Below, piece by piece: positions 9,870 to 18,578 of a stretch of 64,000 nt of DNA (position 1 is its first letter; each line of letters starts with the position of its first letter). This stretch comes from Campylobacter curvus (GTDB lineage: Bacteria > Campylobacterota > Campylobacteria > Campylobacterales > Campylobacteraceae), in contig NZ_CP053826.1 in the NCBI RefSeq assembly GCF_013372125.1, positions 124,001-188,000 of the forward strand, read 5' to 3'. The notes under the pieces are model-generated. The model searched no databases. It had not been told where the DNA came from and was given only the letters and a program-made list of their open reading frames with translations. A program made the position numbers and the translations under genes.

Positions 9870-10907
9870 GTGGTAAAGATAGATAATGCTCCTGAGCCAA
9901 AAAAGAAAGAAACCGAGGCCAAAGAGCAAAATCCCAAAAAGAAAAAGGTAGATATTTATAAGTTTTCCGAGGATATTTTACACGAGCTTCGAGGCGATAA
10001 TATCCCGTCTATTCCTAGCAATTACTCCATATATTTTGAAAAAATGCTTGATGAGCAGTCGGATGAATTTAGAAAAGAGATAGGCGACATCCTCATCTCT
10101 CACTCCGAAAACATCTCTGATGGCGGCAGCATTAACATCGAAAAAGAGGTGAAACAAGGCTTCATTCAGATAAAAAGCATGCTTCAGGCCGTAGCTCTCA
10201 TTTATAAAAATTTAAACGTCATGAGAGCGATCATACAAAAACGTATGGAAAGCCTGGAAAACAATACTAATCTGCTTGCCTTACAAAACGTTCTAAGCGC
10301 TTTCAACCAAGACCTCATCAAGCTAAACGAGCTCATGGAGAAGCATCTTGATGTGATCAAGATCAGCTACGAAGAGGTCGGCAAGATGTTTAAGGCTATC
10401 GAAGAGCAGTCGATATATGACACCACATTTGAGGTCTATAACAAAAAATTCCTCGTAGCCACGATACAAAGCGAGATAGAATCGGTCAAGAGATACGGCT
10501 ATAACTCGTCGTTTTTACTCGTAAAGATCAAAGATAAATTTGCAAACAGGGTCAAAAATTTAAAAGAGCGCAACAATATGTTTAAAAGCATGTCGCAGCT
10601 ACTTTTAAGGACTTCGCGCAGAAGCGATATAGTCGCACATTATGGTGACGGATGCTTTGCTATGGTCATGAAATACACCGACGAAAACGGCGCGAAACAA
10701 GCTTGCAAAAGAATTTTAAATATGCTTACTTGCATGCCGTGGAAGATCGACGGCGAGGAGAACAACCTCGATGTGCAGATAGTTTCTAGTATGATAAGCA
10801 AAGACAAAAGCATGGAGGAGCTGCTCTCGGGCGCGCTTGATGCGCTTGCTACGACCGAGTTTGAAGAGCAGCCCGTATTTTTGGGCCACACGGACGGAGA
10901 GCAGTAA
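9870..10907 (+). CDS. Degenerate GGDEF-domain protein between clpP and def
   Basis: A 345-residue protein starting with GTG after AAAAAGGAACGA. The first ~45 residues are Lys/Glu-rich and probably disordered; the middle (about 60-180) is helical. From about residue 185 the sequence follows a GGDEF fold (SIYDTTFEVYNKKFLVATI, RRSDIVAHYGDGCF). The signature is GDGCF in place of GGDEF near residue 259, so cyclase activity is doubtful and a c-di-GMP-independent or binding role is more likely. It lies in the tig-clpP-x-def operon, two bases before def. Confidence 0.7.
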   Translation: MVKIDNAPEPKKKETEAKEQNPKKKKVDIYKFSEDILHELRGDNIPSIPSNYSIYFEKMLDEQSDEFRKEIGDILISHSENISDGGSINIEKEVKQGFIQIKSMLQAVALIYKNLNVMRAIIQKRMESLENNTNLLALQNVLSAFNQDLIKLNELMEKHLDVIKISYEEVGKMFKAIEEQSIYDTTFEVYNKKFLVATIQSEIESVKRYGYNSSFLLVKIKDKFANRVKNLKERNNMFKSMSQLLLRTSRRSDIVAHYGDGCFAMVMKYTDENGAKQACKRILNMLTCMPWKIDGEENNLDVQIVSSMISKDKSMEELLSGALDALATTEFEEQPVFLGHTDGEQ

Positions 10908-10909
10908 AT

Positions 10910-11434
10910 TTGGTCTTAGAAATTTTATCCTACCCGAACAAAAAACTTTACGAGGTCTCAAAAGAGGTCGAGCTCTTTGACGAGGAGCTACATAAACTGC
11001 TTGATGATATGTATGAGACGATGATAGCAAAGGACGGCATCGGCCTGGCGGCGATACAGGTGGGCGTCGCGAAACGGGTATTCATCGTAAATTTAAGCAA
11101 CGAAGAGGGCGTGCAGGATAAGGCCGATCTCATCGAGATCATCAATCCTAAATTCGAGCTAAAAGTCGGCGAATGCGTATATCAGGAGGGCTGCCTCAGC
11201 GTACCGGGCTTTTACGAAGATGTCAAGCGTGCCGAGCGCGTCAAGATAAAATTTCAAGATCGCTTCGGGCAGGAGCGCCAGATCGAGACGGACGGGCTTC
11301 TAGCCGTTGCCTTGCAGCACGAAAATGACCACCTCGACGGACATCTTTTCATCGAAAAGATCGGCTACAACAAACGTAAAAAATTCGAAAAAGAATACAA
11401 AAACAAAAAGAACAAAAAAGAACATAGATTATGA
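10910..11434 (+). CDS. def: Peptide deformylase
   Basis: The 174-residue metalloenzyme removes the formyl group from nascent N-terminal methionine. All three family motifs are present: GIGLAAIQ (residues 43-50), EGCLS (93-97, metal ligand Cys95) and HENDH (137-141, ligands His137 and His141, catalytic Glu138). The start is TTG at 10910, giving MVLEILSYPN, the standard N-terminus. The stop overlaps the comM start (ATGA). The lysine-rich tail is slightly longer than in E. coli. Confidence 0.96.
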   Translation: MVLEILSYPNKKLYEVSKEVELFDEELHKLLDDMYETMIAKDGIGLAAIQVGVAKRVFIVNLSNEEGVQDKADLIEIINPKFELKVGECVYQEGCLSVPGFYEDVKRAERVKIKFQDRFGQERQIETDGLLAVALQHENDHLDGHLFIEKIGYNKRKKFEKEYKNKKNKKEHRL

Positions 11435-12942
11435 AGTCCCTAAAATGCGCGGCTTATAGCGATGGTCTCAAGATCGTCGACGTCGAGTCCGTCTTTTCGC
11501 GCGGGCTTCCCGGTTTTAGTATCGTAGGCCTCGCCGGAGCTAGCATAAAAGAGAGCGCCGAGCGCGTCAAAGCGGCGTTGCAGGCTCTAAATTTCAGCTT
11601 TCCGGCTCAAAAGATCACTATAAACCTATCTCCCTCCGACCTTCCAAAGAGCGGCTCTCATTTTGACCTTGCGATCGCCCTTTTGATCGCGCTTCAAAAA
11701 TCAAGCGACCTTGAGAAAATTTTCGTTTTTGGCGAGCTCGGGCTTGACGGAAGCGTCAAAAATACGGCGAGCCTTTTTTCTATCTTGCTTTTTTTGAGCA
11801 CGCAGATCAAAAACGCCAAAGTGCTCGTGCCAAAGGACGTGGCCGTAAAGGCCTCGATGATACCAAACCTTGAAATTTTCGGCGTTTCTAGCCTGGAAGA
11901 GGCGATAAAATTTTTCCAAGACGAGGCATTTAAAGAGAGCTGTAAATTTAAAAACGTTCATCCTCTTTTTGAAAATGTCATCGAGATAAATGGCGAGAAA
12001 TATGTCCCAAACGTAAATTTCGAGCTTGATTTTAGCGATGTCATGGGGCAGACGCGAGCCAAAAGAGCCTGCGTGATAGCGGCTGCTGGCATGCATAATC
12101 TCATTTTCGAGGGCAGCCCGGGATGTGGCAAAAGCATGTGCGCTAAACGGCTGGTTTTCATCATGCCGCCTCAAAATTTGACCGAAATTTTAAGTGCCGC
12201 CGCATATCGTTCGCTAAATTTACAAGATAGCGAATTTTCATGTGTTCGCGCCTTTCGCAGCCCGCACCATACATCGACGAAGAGCTCGATATTTGGGGGT
12301 GGCTCAAACGTAGCAAAGATCGGCGAGATCGCGCTCGCAAACGGCGGCGTGCTATTTTTTGACGAATTTCCGCACTTTTCAAAGCAGATCGTAGAAAGCC
12401 TGCGCGAGCCGCTTGAGGACAACAAAATCCACATCGCAAGGGTAAATTCCAAAGTCACTTACGAGACGAAATTTATCTTTGTGGCCGCGCAAAATCCATG
12501 CCCGTGCGGGAATTTACTAAGTGCGGATCTAAACTGCCGCTGCAGCGAAAACGAGATAAAGCAGTATAAATCGCGAATTTCAGAGCCGATAATGGACCGC
12601 ATAGACTTGCACGTGCAAATGGAGGAAAATAGAAGCGCCGAGCGCGACAAGATCACCTCAAAGCAGATGAGCGAGCAGGTCTTGCGTGCGTTTAAATTTC
12701 AAAAAATGCGCGCTCAAAGCGAGCCAAACGGCAAGCTAAGCGATAGCGATGTCGCGAAATTTTGCCTGCTGCAAGATGGCGCCAAGGACGCGCTTGATAC
12801 GGCGGCTCAAAGATATGCGCTCTCGCAGCGCGGCGTAAAAAAGGTGCTGAAAGTCGCGCGCAGTATCGCTGATATCGATGAGAGTGAGAAGATAGCAAGG
12901 TCGCATATCCTAGAGGCCTTGAGCTTTCGAGTAAGGAGCTAG
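11431..12942 (+). CDS. comM: ComM/YifB-family AAA+ ATPase (Mg-chelatase-like)
   Basis: A 503-residue protein with the ComM layout: an N-terminal Lon-protease-like domain (about 1-170, GLPGFSIVGLAGASIKESAE) and an MCM/Mg-chelatase type AAA+ core with Walker A GSPGCGKS near 228 and Walker B VLFFDEF near 306. It also has the cysteine motif NPCPCGN and a C-terminal helical lid. In Vibrio and Haemophilus ComM is a branch-migration helicase that helps integrate DNA taken up by transformation, which suits naturally competent campylobacters. It overlaps def by four bases. Confidence 0.9.
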   Translation: MKSLKCAAYSDGLKIVDVESVFSRGLPGFSIVGLAGASIKESAERVKAALQALNFSFPAQKITINLSPSDLPKSGSHFDLAIALLIALQKSSDLEKIFVFGELGLDGSVKNTASLFSILLFLSTQIKNAKVLVPKDVAVKASMIPNLEIFGVSSLEEAIKFFQDEAFKESCKFKNVHPLFENVIEINGEKYVPNVNFELDFSDVMGQTRAKRACVIAAAGMHNLIFEGSPGCGKSMCAKRLVFIMPPQNLTEILSAAAYRSLNLQDSEFSCVRAFRSPHHTSTKSSIFGGGSNVAKIGEIALANGGVLFFDEFPHFSKQIVESLREPLEDNKIHIARVNSKVTYETKFIFVAAQNPCPCGNLLSADLNCRCSENEIKQYKSRISEPIMDRIDLHVQMEENRSAERDKITSKQMSEQVLRAFKFQKMRAQSEPNGKLSDSDVAKFCLLQDGAKDALDTAAQRYALSQRGVKKVLKVARSIADIDESEKIARSHILEALSFRVRS

Positions 12943-12943
12943 C

Positions 12944-14344
12944 ATGAAAAGGCTTTTTGAAAGCACCGCCGAGCTTGATGCGCGAGCGAGCGAGAAATTT
13001 GGGCTTGGCGATGAAATTTTGATGGAAAATGCAGCCGCAAGCATAGCAAATTTCATCCGTAAAAAATTTAAAAAGAAAGCTAAAATTTTAGGCGTTTGCG
13101 GCGCTGGTAACAACGGTGCGGACGTATTTGCCGCACTTCGTATGCTGGCGCTTGATTATGAAGCCAGCTTTTACGCCTGTGAAAAAGAGCTAAAGCCGCT
13201 AGCTGCCAAGCAGCGTCAAAGAGCGCTTGAAGCGGGAGTTTGCGAGACAAGCGAGATAGGCGAAGCAGCCTGCATCATAGACGGGATATTTGGCTCAGGG
13301 CTTAGCAGGCAGCTAGGAGCCGGTCACATAAAAACGATCGAAATTTTAAACAAAAACAAAGCCTACAAGGTCGCATGCGACGTCCCAAGCGGGCTTAACA
13401 AACAAGGTGCGATCCTTGGCGCATGCGTGAAGGCTGACGTCACGATATGTATGGGAGCGCGTAAAATAGGGCTTTACTCTGACGCGGCCAAGGACTATAC
13501 TGGCAAAATTTTGCTCGCAAGGCTTGGCGTGAGCTCTAAAAATTTCAGCGTGCAAAGCGAGGATCATCTACTCACTAGACGCGATATGAAGCTGCCTTTT
13601 CGCGGTAAAAACGACACCAACAAGGGCGATTTTGGCCATGTGTTCGTGCTAGCAGGAGAGCACAAGGGTGCTGCGATGATGGCGGCAAATGCGGCAAACG
13701 CCATAGGTGCGGGACTCGTTAGCGTCGTTAGCCAGAGTGAAATCTCATCTCTTGAAGAAAATATAATGCAAACAAAAAGCCTAAGTGCAAAGATGAATGC
13801 AGGTGCGCTTGGTATGGGGCTTGGTAGGCAAAACTACGCGGATCTGCCCCTTAGTGAGCTAGCTGGTAAAGCGCTTGTCATAGACGCTGATATGTGTTAT
13901 GAGCCGCGCGTGATCGAGCTTTTAAGATCAAACGAGAACATCGTCATCACGCCTCATCCGAAGGAATTTTGCTCGCTTTTGGCGTTGGCTGGTATCGCTC
14001 ATATCGACATTAAAACCTTGCAAAGCGATCGCTTTAAATTTGCGCGCGAGTGGAGCTTGAAATTTAAAAACGTCTTGCTTTTAAAGGGCGCAAATACGAT
14101 CATCGCGCAAAACGGCAGGCTTTATATCATGAGGCACGGCACGAGCGCTCTGGCAAAGGGCGGTAGCGGCGACGTGCTAAGCGGGCTTGTCGCAGGGCTT
14201 TTAGCGCAAGGATACTCGCCTCTTGATGCAGCCGTGACCGCGAGCCTCGCACATGCGCTTGGTGCGCGAAAATTTAAGAAAAACGACTACGCGCTAAGCC
14301 CTAAAAACATCATCGAGGGAGTAAAATGCCTACGAAAAAAATAG
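12944..14344 (+). CDS. nnrDE: Bifunctional NAD(P)H-hydrate epimerase / dehydratase
   Basis: The 466-residue fusion repairs damaged NAD(P)H. The N-terminal YjeF_N epimerase domain (about 1-205) has the Rossmann loop GAGNNGAD near 53. The C-terminal ADP-dependent dehydratase of the ribokinase-like fold (about 215-466) has GAGLVSVV and KGGSGDVLSG near 403, where the Asp of GSGD is catalytic in the family. The gene starts one base after comM ends and overlaps purN by 19 bases, so comM-nnr-purN are one operon with def upstream. Confidence 0.93.
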   Translation: MKRLFESTAELDARASEKFGLGDEILMENAAASIANFIRKKFKKKAKILGVCGAGNNGADVFAALRMLALDYEASFYACEKELKPLAAKQRQRALEAGVCETSEIGEAACIIDGIFGSGLSRQLGAGHIKTIEILNKNKAYKVACDVPSGLNKQGAILGACVKADVTICMGARKIGLYSDAAKDYTGKILLARLGVSSKNFSVQSEDHLLTRRDMKLPFRGKNDTNKGDFGHVFVLAGEHKGAAMMAANAANAIGAGLVSVVSQSEISSLEENIMQTKSLSAKMNAGALGMGLGRQNYADLPLSELAGKALVIDADMCYEPRVIELLRSNENIVITPHPKEFCSLLALAGIAHIDIKTLQSDRFKFAREWSLKFKNVLLLKGANTIIAQNGRLYIMRHGTSALAKGGSGDVLSGLVAGLLAQGYSPLDAAVTASLAHALGARKFKKNDYALSPKNIIEGVKCLRKK

Positions 14345-14901
14345 CCGTCCTCTTTAGCGGTAGCGGCTCGAATTTAGAGGCGATATTGTCGCAGTTGCAT
14401 GGTAAGATTTTTAACGGTGTGCGCCTTGAAGTGGCGCTCACGCTCACAAACAAGGCTGACGCTTATGGCATAGAAAGGGCGCGTAAATACGGCCTTACCA
14501 GCGTCGTCATCGAAAATAAAAATTTCGCCAGCAGGGAGGAATTTGACGCCGCTTTGGTAAATGAGATCAAAAAATACGACGTCGATCTCGTGGTTTTGGC
14601 TGGATTTATGAGGATCTTGAGTGAAATTTTCACCAGCCAGATAAGAGCGATAAACCTGCATCCCTCTATTTTGCCGCTGTTTAAGGGCGCTCATGCGATA
14701 AAAGAGAGCTTTGCTAGCGATATGCAAATCGGCGGCGTGAGCGTGCACTGGGTCAGTGCGGAGCTAGACGGCGGAAAGATCATCGCTCAGCGTGCTTTCG
14801 AGCGCGAAGATGGCATGAGCGAGCAGGAGTGGGAGGCTAAGATCCACGCTATCGAGCATGAAATCTTGCCTCAAAGCATAGTCAAAATTTTATGCAAATG
14901 A
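14326..14901 (+). CDS. purN: Phosphoribosylglycinamide formyltransferase
   Basis: The 191-residue enzyme transfers a formyl group from 10-formyl-THF to GAR in purine synthesis. The N-terminal GSGSNLEAI loop binds GAR phosphate, INLHPSILPLFKG near residue 107 carries the catalytic His, and VHWVSAELDGGKII follows with the conserved Asp. The ATG at 14326 lies inside the 3' end of the preceding nnr gene; the alternative downstream starts would remove the beta-1 strand, so the overlap is probably real. Confidence 0.93.
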   Translation: MPTKKIAVLFSGSGSNLEAILSQLHGKIFNGVRLEVALTLTNKADAYGIERARKYGLTSVVIENKNFASREEFDAALVNEIKKYDVDLVVLAGFMRILSEIFTSQIRAINLHPSILPLFKGAHAIKESFASDMQIGGVSVHWVSAELDGGKIIAQRAFEREDGMSEQEWEAKIHAIEHEILPQSIVKILCK

Positions 14902-14925
14902 TGAAATTTACAAATAAGGAACGAA

Positions 14926-15666
14926 ATGTTTGAATGGATGACTTCGCCTGAGGCGTGGATATCGCTGATGACGCTGACCGGGCTTGAGATAGTGCTTGGC
15001 ATCGATAATATCATTTTTATCGCGATCCTGGTAGGTAAACTGCCGCCAAATCAGCGCGACCGTGGGCGTATCTTAGGCCTTGCACTAGCGATGATGACTA
15101 GAATTTTGCTGTTGCTATCGCTATTTTGGATAATGAAACTGACAAAGCCACTCTTTAGCATTGTAAATTTCGAGATCACGGGGCGCGATTTGGTGCTGAT
15201 AATAGGAGGGCTCTTTTTGATAGCCAAATCCACGCTTGAAATTCACTCAAACATCATGGGCGAGCATGACGAGGTGAAAAAGGATCTCAAAAAAACGCAG
15301 GCGAATTTCATATTCATCGTTACCGAGATCGCTATTTTGGATATCGTTTTCTCGCTTGACAGCGTCATCACGGCCGTGGGCATGGCAAATCACATCGAGA
15401 TCATGATCCTAGCCGTGATCCTAGCCGTGGGCGTGATGATGTTTGCGTCAAAGGGCATTTCAAATTTCGTAGATGGCAACCCGACTATCAAAATTTTAGC
15501 ACTTGCGTTTTTGATACTCATAGGCTTCTCGCTCATAGGCGAGGGACTGGGACTGCACGTGCCAAAGGGCTATATCTATTTTGCTATGGCGTTTTCTTTG
15601 ACTGTGGAGCTCATAAATATCTACTCCAGGAAAAAGCAAAGCCAGATCGAAAAAGGAAAATCATGA
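14926..15666 (+). CDS. TerC/YoaE-family integral membrane protein
   Basis: A 246-residue membrane protein with about seven hydrophobic helices and the TerC signature LEIVLGIDNIIFI near the N-terminus, repeated in related form as ILDIVFSLDSVITA near residue 140. The paired acidic residues in these helices are thought to coordinate a metal ion; TerC proteins are linked to manganese export and membrane-protein metalation. The start ATG follows AAGGAACGAA. The gene overlaps the next one by four bases (ATGA). Confidence 0.85.
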   Translation: MFEWMTSPEAWISLMTLTGLEIVLGIDNIIFIAILVGKLPPNQRDRGRILGLALAMMTRILLLLSLFWIMKLTKPLFSIVNFEITGRDLVLIIGGLFLIAKSTLEIHSNIMGEHDEVKKDLKKTQANFIFIVTEIAILDIVFSLDSVITAVGMANHIEIMILAVILAVGVMMFASKGISNFVDGNPTIKILALAFLILIGFSLIGEGLGLHVPKGYIYFAMAFSLTVELINIYSRKKQSQIEKGKS

Positions 15667-16361
15667 AAAATTTCAAAATTTTATCCGCTTTGTTTGCCGC
15701 GAGCCTGGCTACATTGTCAGCTGGCGAACCGATACAAAAGGTAACGTCGGTGGATATTTACGTCTCGGATATCTACTCCTCAAGCGGGGGCAAACCCGAA
15801 TACATCAACGTCTATGACAAGATAAACGATCTTTTGATGTCAAGCGACGTCTCAAATCTACAAAAGGCGATAAAGATCGTCGAGGACGACCCTGCGCTAG
15901 TTAGTCCCAGCGCGCTGATGAGCATCGCGGCACGCGCGTATGATCTGGGACTACGCGATGAGGCGTCGTTTTGGTTTTATGCGGGCAAAGACCGCTTCAT
16001 CACCTTTGCCGATGTGATCGACGTCAAAGATCCGATGTTTAGGTCTACGATGGATATAAATTTAGCCTTCATGAAGCTCGTAGGCGATGTGATAAATCCA
16101 TACGCATTTTGCGATATCAAAAAGCAAGAAGAGATCGCTGCACGCTCGATCGCGTGGGTCAAAGCCCATCCTTACGAGGCGATTTTCATGGATAGGTTTC
16201 CGTCTAAATTTAGCGACAGGAAAGCCGCTCTGGCAAAGTCTGAGAGCTCGCTAGATGAGAAGCTCAAAAAGCAAAGCGGATATCTTGCCGATGCGAAAAA
16301 TAGGGTCGAATTTGAGCGTGCCCGTCAAGAAAACAACACGAACGAGAGATTTTGTTGGTAA
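15663..16361 (+). CDS. Exported protein of unknown function
   Basis: A 232-residue protein with a clear signal peptide (KNFKILSALFAASLATLSAG, cleavage near residue 21). The mature part is mostly helical (residues ~60-120: LQKAIKIVEDDPALVSPSAL, ARAYDLGLRDEASFWFYAG), reminiscent of short TPR/Sel1-like arrays but without clear repeats. It ends in Cys-Trp. It overlaps the TerC-family gene by four bases, so it may work with that transporter. I do not recognise a family; periplasmic location is the safest statement. Confidence 0.7.
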   Translation: MKNFKILSALFAASLATLSAGEPIQKVTSVDIYVSDIYSSSGGKPEYINVYDKINDLLMSSDVSNLQKAIKIVEDDPALVSPSALMSIAARAYDLGLRDEASFWFYAGKDRFITFADVIDVKDPMFRSTMDINLAFMKLVGDVINPYAFCDIKKQEEIAARSIAWVKAHPYEAIFMDRFPSKFSDRKAALAKSESSLDEKLKKQSGYLADAKNRVEFERARQENNTNERFCW

Positions 16362-16417
16362 AATTTGCTTGCCTATGATGCGCGTATTGACTCGCTCGTG
16401 CAAAATTTAGGACAAAA

Positions 16418-17758
16418 ATGGATCTCACAAAAGAGCCGGTAAATCGGCTCATCATCACTTTAGCCGTGCCTGCCGGGACGGCGATGATGTTTAATACGCT
16501 TTATAACGTGACCGGGACGTTTTTTGCCGGGACGATCTCCACGTCCGCAGTCGCCGGGCTGTCGATGAGCTTTTTGCTCTATCTTAGCATCGTTGGCATA
16601 GGGCTTGGATTTGGCTCGGCGCTGACGGCGCTCATTGGCAACTCGCTAGGCGCCGGGCGTGAGTTTTTAGCTAGAATTTACGCTGCAAAGGGCGTCATCT
16701 TTGTGCTGATGTTTGCCGTTACTATGGGTGTTTTTGGCTTTTTCATAGCTCCCAAACTGCTTGTATTTTTGGGTGCAAACGACGAATTTTTAGACGAAGC
16801 GCTCGAATATATAAGGGTGATTTTCCTTGCTTCGCCGTTTTTTCTGCTCATAAAGTCGCTAAATGGTATCCTAGTCGCGCTAGGCGATACGAAAACTTAC
16901 AGGAATTGGCTATTTTATGGCTTTTTCATCAACATAGCCTTTTGTTTCATAAATGTTAAAATTTTAGATCTAGACGTTGGCGGCATAGCGTTCGTGACGG
17001 CTAGCGTGCAGTTCTTAGGAGCGATATTTTTATTTGTTAAAGTCTATAAAAGCGGCATGATAAATTTCAGCTCTCTTAAAATTTTCCTGCCTGACGCTAG
17101 GATCTACGCTAAAATTTTAAAACAAGCCGTGCCCGCGTGTCTAAACTACCTCTCGATGTCGCTTGGAGGGCTTGTGCTGTTAAAATTTATCAGCCTTTAC
17201 GGCACTAGCGCGGTCGCAGGGTATGGCATCGCTCTTCGCATCGAGCAGATAGTCGTGCTACCAACGATCGGCATCGCTGCGGCCGTGCTTAGTGTGATAT
17301 CTCGAAATTTCGGTGCTCGCGAATATGCCCGTGTGCAAGAGTGCTACAAAAACGCACTTAGGATCTTGCTTTATTATTGCCTCTTTGCCTGCGCTTTTTG
17401 CGTGCTTTGCGGAAGCTACATAGTGCGGCTATTTGACGCGAACGCTCAGGTGGTTTATGTCGCGCAGAGCTATTTGCTGGTAAATTCCTTCGCTTACATC
17501 GGATACGGCGTCATAAACGTCTCCGGAAGCGCGCTTCAAGCGGTGAAAAGGCCGAGCATGGTTTTCGTGCTAAACGCGATCAGGCAGCTTGTCTTGCAAA
17601 TTTGCTTGTATTCGTTCGTGGTTTTTGTCTTAAATGGCGACATCACATATATCTGGCGCGCGATGTTTTTCAACGTCTACCTCATCGCAGGCTGCTTTCT
17701 TTTGTGGACGATCTTTGTTTTAAGGAGGGCTCATGCGGCTTCAAGACGAACTACGTGA
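16418..17758 (+). CDS. MATE-family multidrug efflux transporter
   Basis: A 446-residue membrane protein with twelve hydrophobic segments in two pseudo-symmetric halves. The N-terminus EPVNRLIITLAVPAGTAMM and the GLGFGSALTALIGNSLGAG stretch are typical of MatE domains; the second half repeats the pattern (FGAREYARV, LFDANAQVV). It exports cationic drugs or metabolites using Na+ or H+. The ribosome binding site and start of the decayed alkylation-repair gene lie inside its 3' end, so the two were once co-translated. Confidence 0.9.
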   Translation: MDLTKEPVNRLIITLAVPAGTAMMFNTLYNVTGTFFAGTISTSAVAGLSMSFLLYLSIVGIGLGFGSALTALIGNSLGAGREFLARIYAAKGVIFVLMFAVTMGVFGFFIAPKLLVFLGANDEFLDEALEYIRVIFLASPFFLLIKSLNGILVALGDTKTYRNWLFYGFFINIAFCFINVKILDLDVGGIAFVTASVQFLGAIFLFVKVYKSGMINFSSLKIFLPDARIYAKILKQAVPACLNYLSMSLGGLVLLKFISLYGTSAVAGYGIALRIEQIVVLPTIGIAAAVLSVISRNFGAREYARVQECYKNALRILLYYCLFACAFCVLCGSYIVRLFDANAQVVYVAQSYLLVNSFAYIGYGVINVSGSALQAVKRPSMVFVLNAIRQLVLQICLYSFVVFVLNGDITYIWRAMFFNVYLIAGCFLLWTIFVLRRAHAASRRTT

Positions 17759-17953
17759 AATTTTATACGATTTAAGAGATGAGAAATTTGCAAATTTGCT
17801 TTTGAGGCGGTATTGGGGCTCAGATTTATAATATGAGAAGATATTTTGTGTAGTAGCTTTTTAGACGAAGGTGAGCTGGATGGATTTTTGCGAGATTGTC
17901 TAAACGAAAAAGATGATAGATACTATGTCAAAATGGCTATGGCTTGGGCTTAA
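17733..17953 (+). pseudogene. Remnant of a DNA alkylation repair (AlkD-like) gene
   Basis: An ATG with a strong ribosome binding site (AAGGAGGG) opens a frame reading MRLQDELREILYDLRDEKFA, which then ends after 32 codons. A second piece at 17855-17953 reads SFLDEGELDGFLRDCL and DDRYYVKMAMAWA before a stop, which resembles the conserved YYVxMAxAW helix of AlkD-like HEAT-repeat glycosylases. Most of the ~230-residue gene is missing between the pieces, so internal deletion plus frameshift is the likely history. Family assignment rests on this motif only. Confidence 0.6.
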
Positions 17954-17983
17954 AATTTGAAGCGGCGCTAGGGCTAAATTTTC

Positions 17984-18012
17984 TTGACATTAAAAGCGAT
18001 TTTAGCTAAAAT
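17984..18012 (+). promoter_or_regulatory. tRNA-cluster promoter
   Basis: TTGACA (17984-17989), a 17-base spacer and TAAAAT (18007-18012) form a near-consensus sigma-70 promoter about 44 bases before the first tRNA. A good -35 is unusual for Campylobacter, but typical for stable-RNA genes. Confidence 0.75.
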
Positions 18013-18055
18013 GCCATTTTTCAATGAGGTAGTGGCACATAACTCACAACTCAGG

Positions 18056-18133
18056 CGGGGTGTAGCGCAGGCTGGTTAGCGCATCTGGTTTGGGACCAGA
18101 GGGCCGAAGGTTCGAATCCTTTCACCCCGACCA
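18056..18133 (+). tRNA. tRNA-Pro (TGG)
   Basis: Cloverleaf with acceptor CGGGGTG/CACCCCG, anticodon loop TTTGGGA giving TGG, T-loop TTCGAAT and encoded CCA. First of five tandem tRNAs. Confidence 0.96.
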
Positions 18134-18142
18134 TTTCAAAAT

Positions 18143-18220
18143 GGTGAGTGTAGCTCAGTCGGTTAGAGCATCAGATTGTGGTCCTGAGGGTCGTGGGTTC
18201 GATTCCCATCACTCACCCCA
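18143..18220 (+). tRNA. tRNA-His (GTG)
   Basis: Acceptor GTGAGTG/CACTCAC preceded by the extra G(-1) opposite C73, which is the hallmark of tRNA-His; anticodon GTG in TTGTGGT; T-loop TTCGATT; CCA encoded. Confidence 0.96.
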
Positions 18221-18226
18221 TTTTGG

Positions 18227-18303
18227 GCGCTCGTAGCTCAATTGGATAGAGCGACAGACTTCGGATCTGTAGGTTATGGGTTCGACTCCTATCGGGCGCG
18301 CCA
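18227..18303 (+). tRNA. tRNA-Arg (TCG)
   Basis: Acceptor GCGCTCG pairs with CGGGCGC (one G-T wobble), anticodon stem ACAGA/TCTGT with loop CTTCGGA gives TCG; T-loop TTCGACT; CCA encoded. Confidence 0.95.
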
Positions 18304-18314
18304 CTTTGTTTAAT

Positions 18315-18391
18315 GCGCTCATAGCTCAGCTGGATAGAGCAACGGCCTTCTAAGCCGTAGGCCTCAGGTTCGAATCCTGATGGGCGTACCA
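18315..18391 (+). tRNA. tRNA-Arg (TCT)
   Basis: Acceptor GCGCTCA/TGGGCGT with wobble pairs, anticodon stem ACGGC/GCCGT with loop CTTCTAA gives TCT; T-loop TTCGAAT; CCA encoded. The 5' half is close to the preceding tRNA-Arg, suggesting duplication. Confidence 0.95.
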
Positions 18392-18406
18392 TTTATCATT
18401 GTTTGT

Positions 18407-18491
18407 GCGGATGTGGTGAAATTGGCAGACACACCAGACTTAGGATCTGGCGCCTCACGGCATGGAGGTTCAAGTCCTCTCATCCGCACCA
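18407..18491 (+). tRNA. tRNA-Leu (TAG)
   Basis: An 85-base class II tRNA with a long variable arm (GCCTCACGGC), acceptor GCGGATG/CATCCGC, anticodon loop CTTAGGA giving TAG, and encoded CCA. Confidence 0.95.
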
Positions 18492-18494
18492 TCT

Positions 18495-18523
18495 TTTTAA
18501 TCACCCCTAGATAGCGATTAAAA
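18495..18523 (+). terminator. Weak hairpin after tRNA cluster
   Basis: Perfect 8-base arms TTTTAATC/GATTAAAA with a 13-base loop follow the last tRNA. The stem is AT-rich and no T-run follows, so it is a weak terminator candidate. Confidence 0.35.
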
Positions 18524-18578
18524 TCCCAAATATACTCTTAAATTTTACTTTTGATTTTGTAATGTTTTTTATTTAAGG

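Noticed and set aside
11701-12174. 157-codon open frame antisense to comM
   Set aside because: Shadow of a well-conserved gene; no recognisable protein features.
18056-18491. tRNA cluster as an integration (att) site
   Set aside because: All five tRNAs are complete and I see no duplicated tRNA 3' end or integrase nearby.
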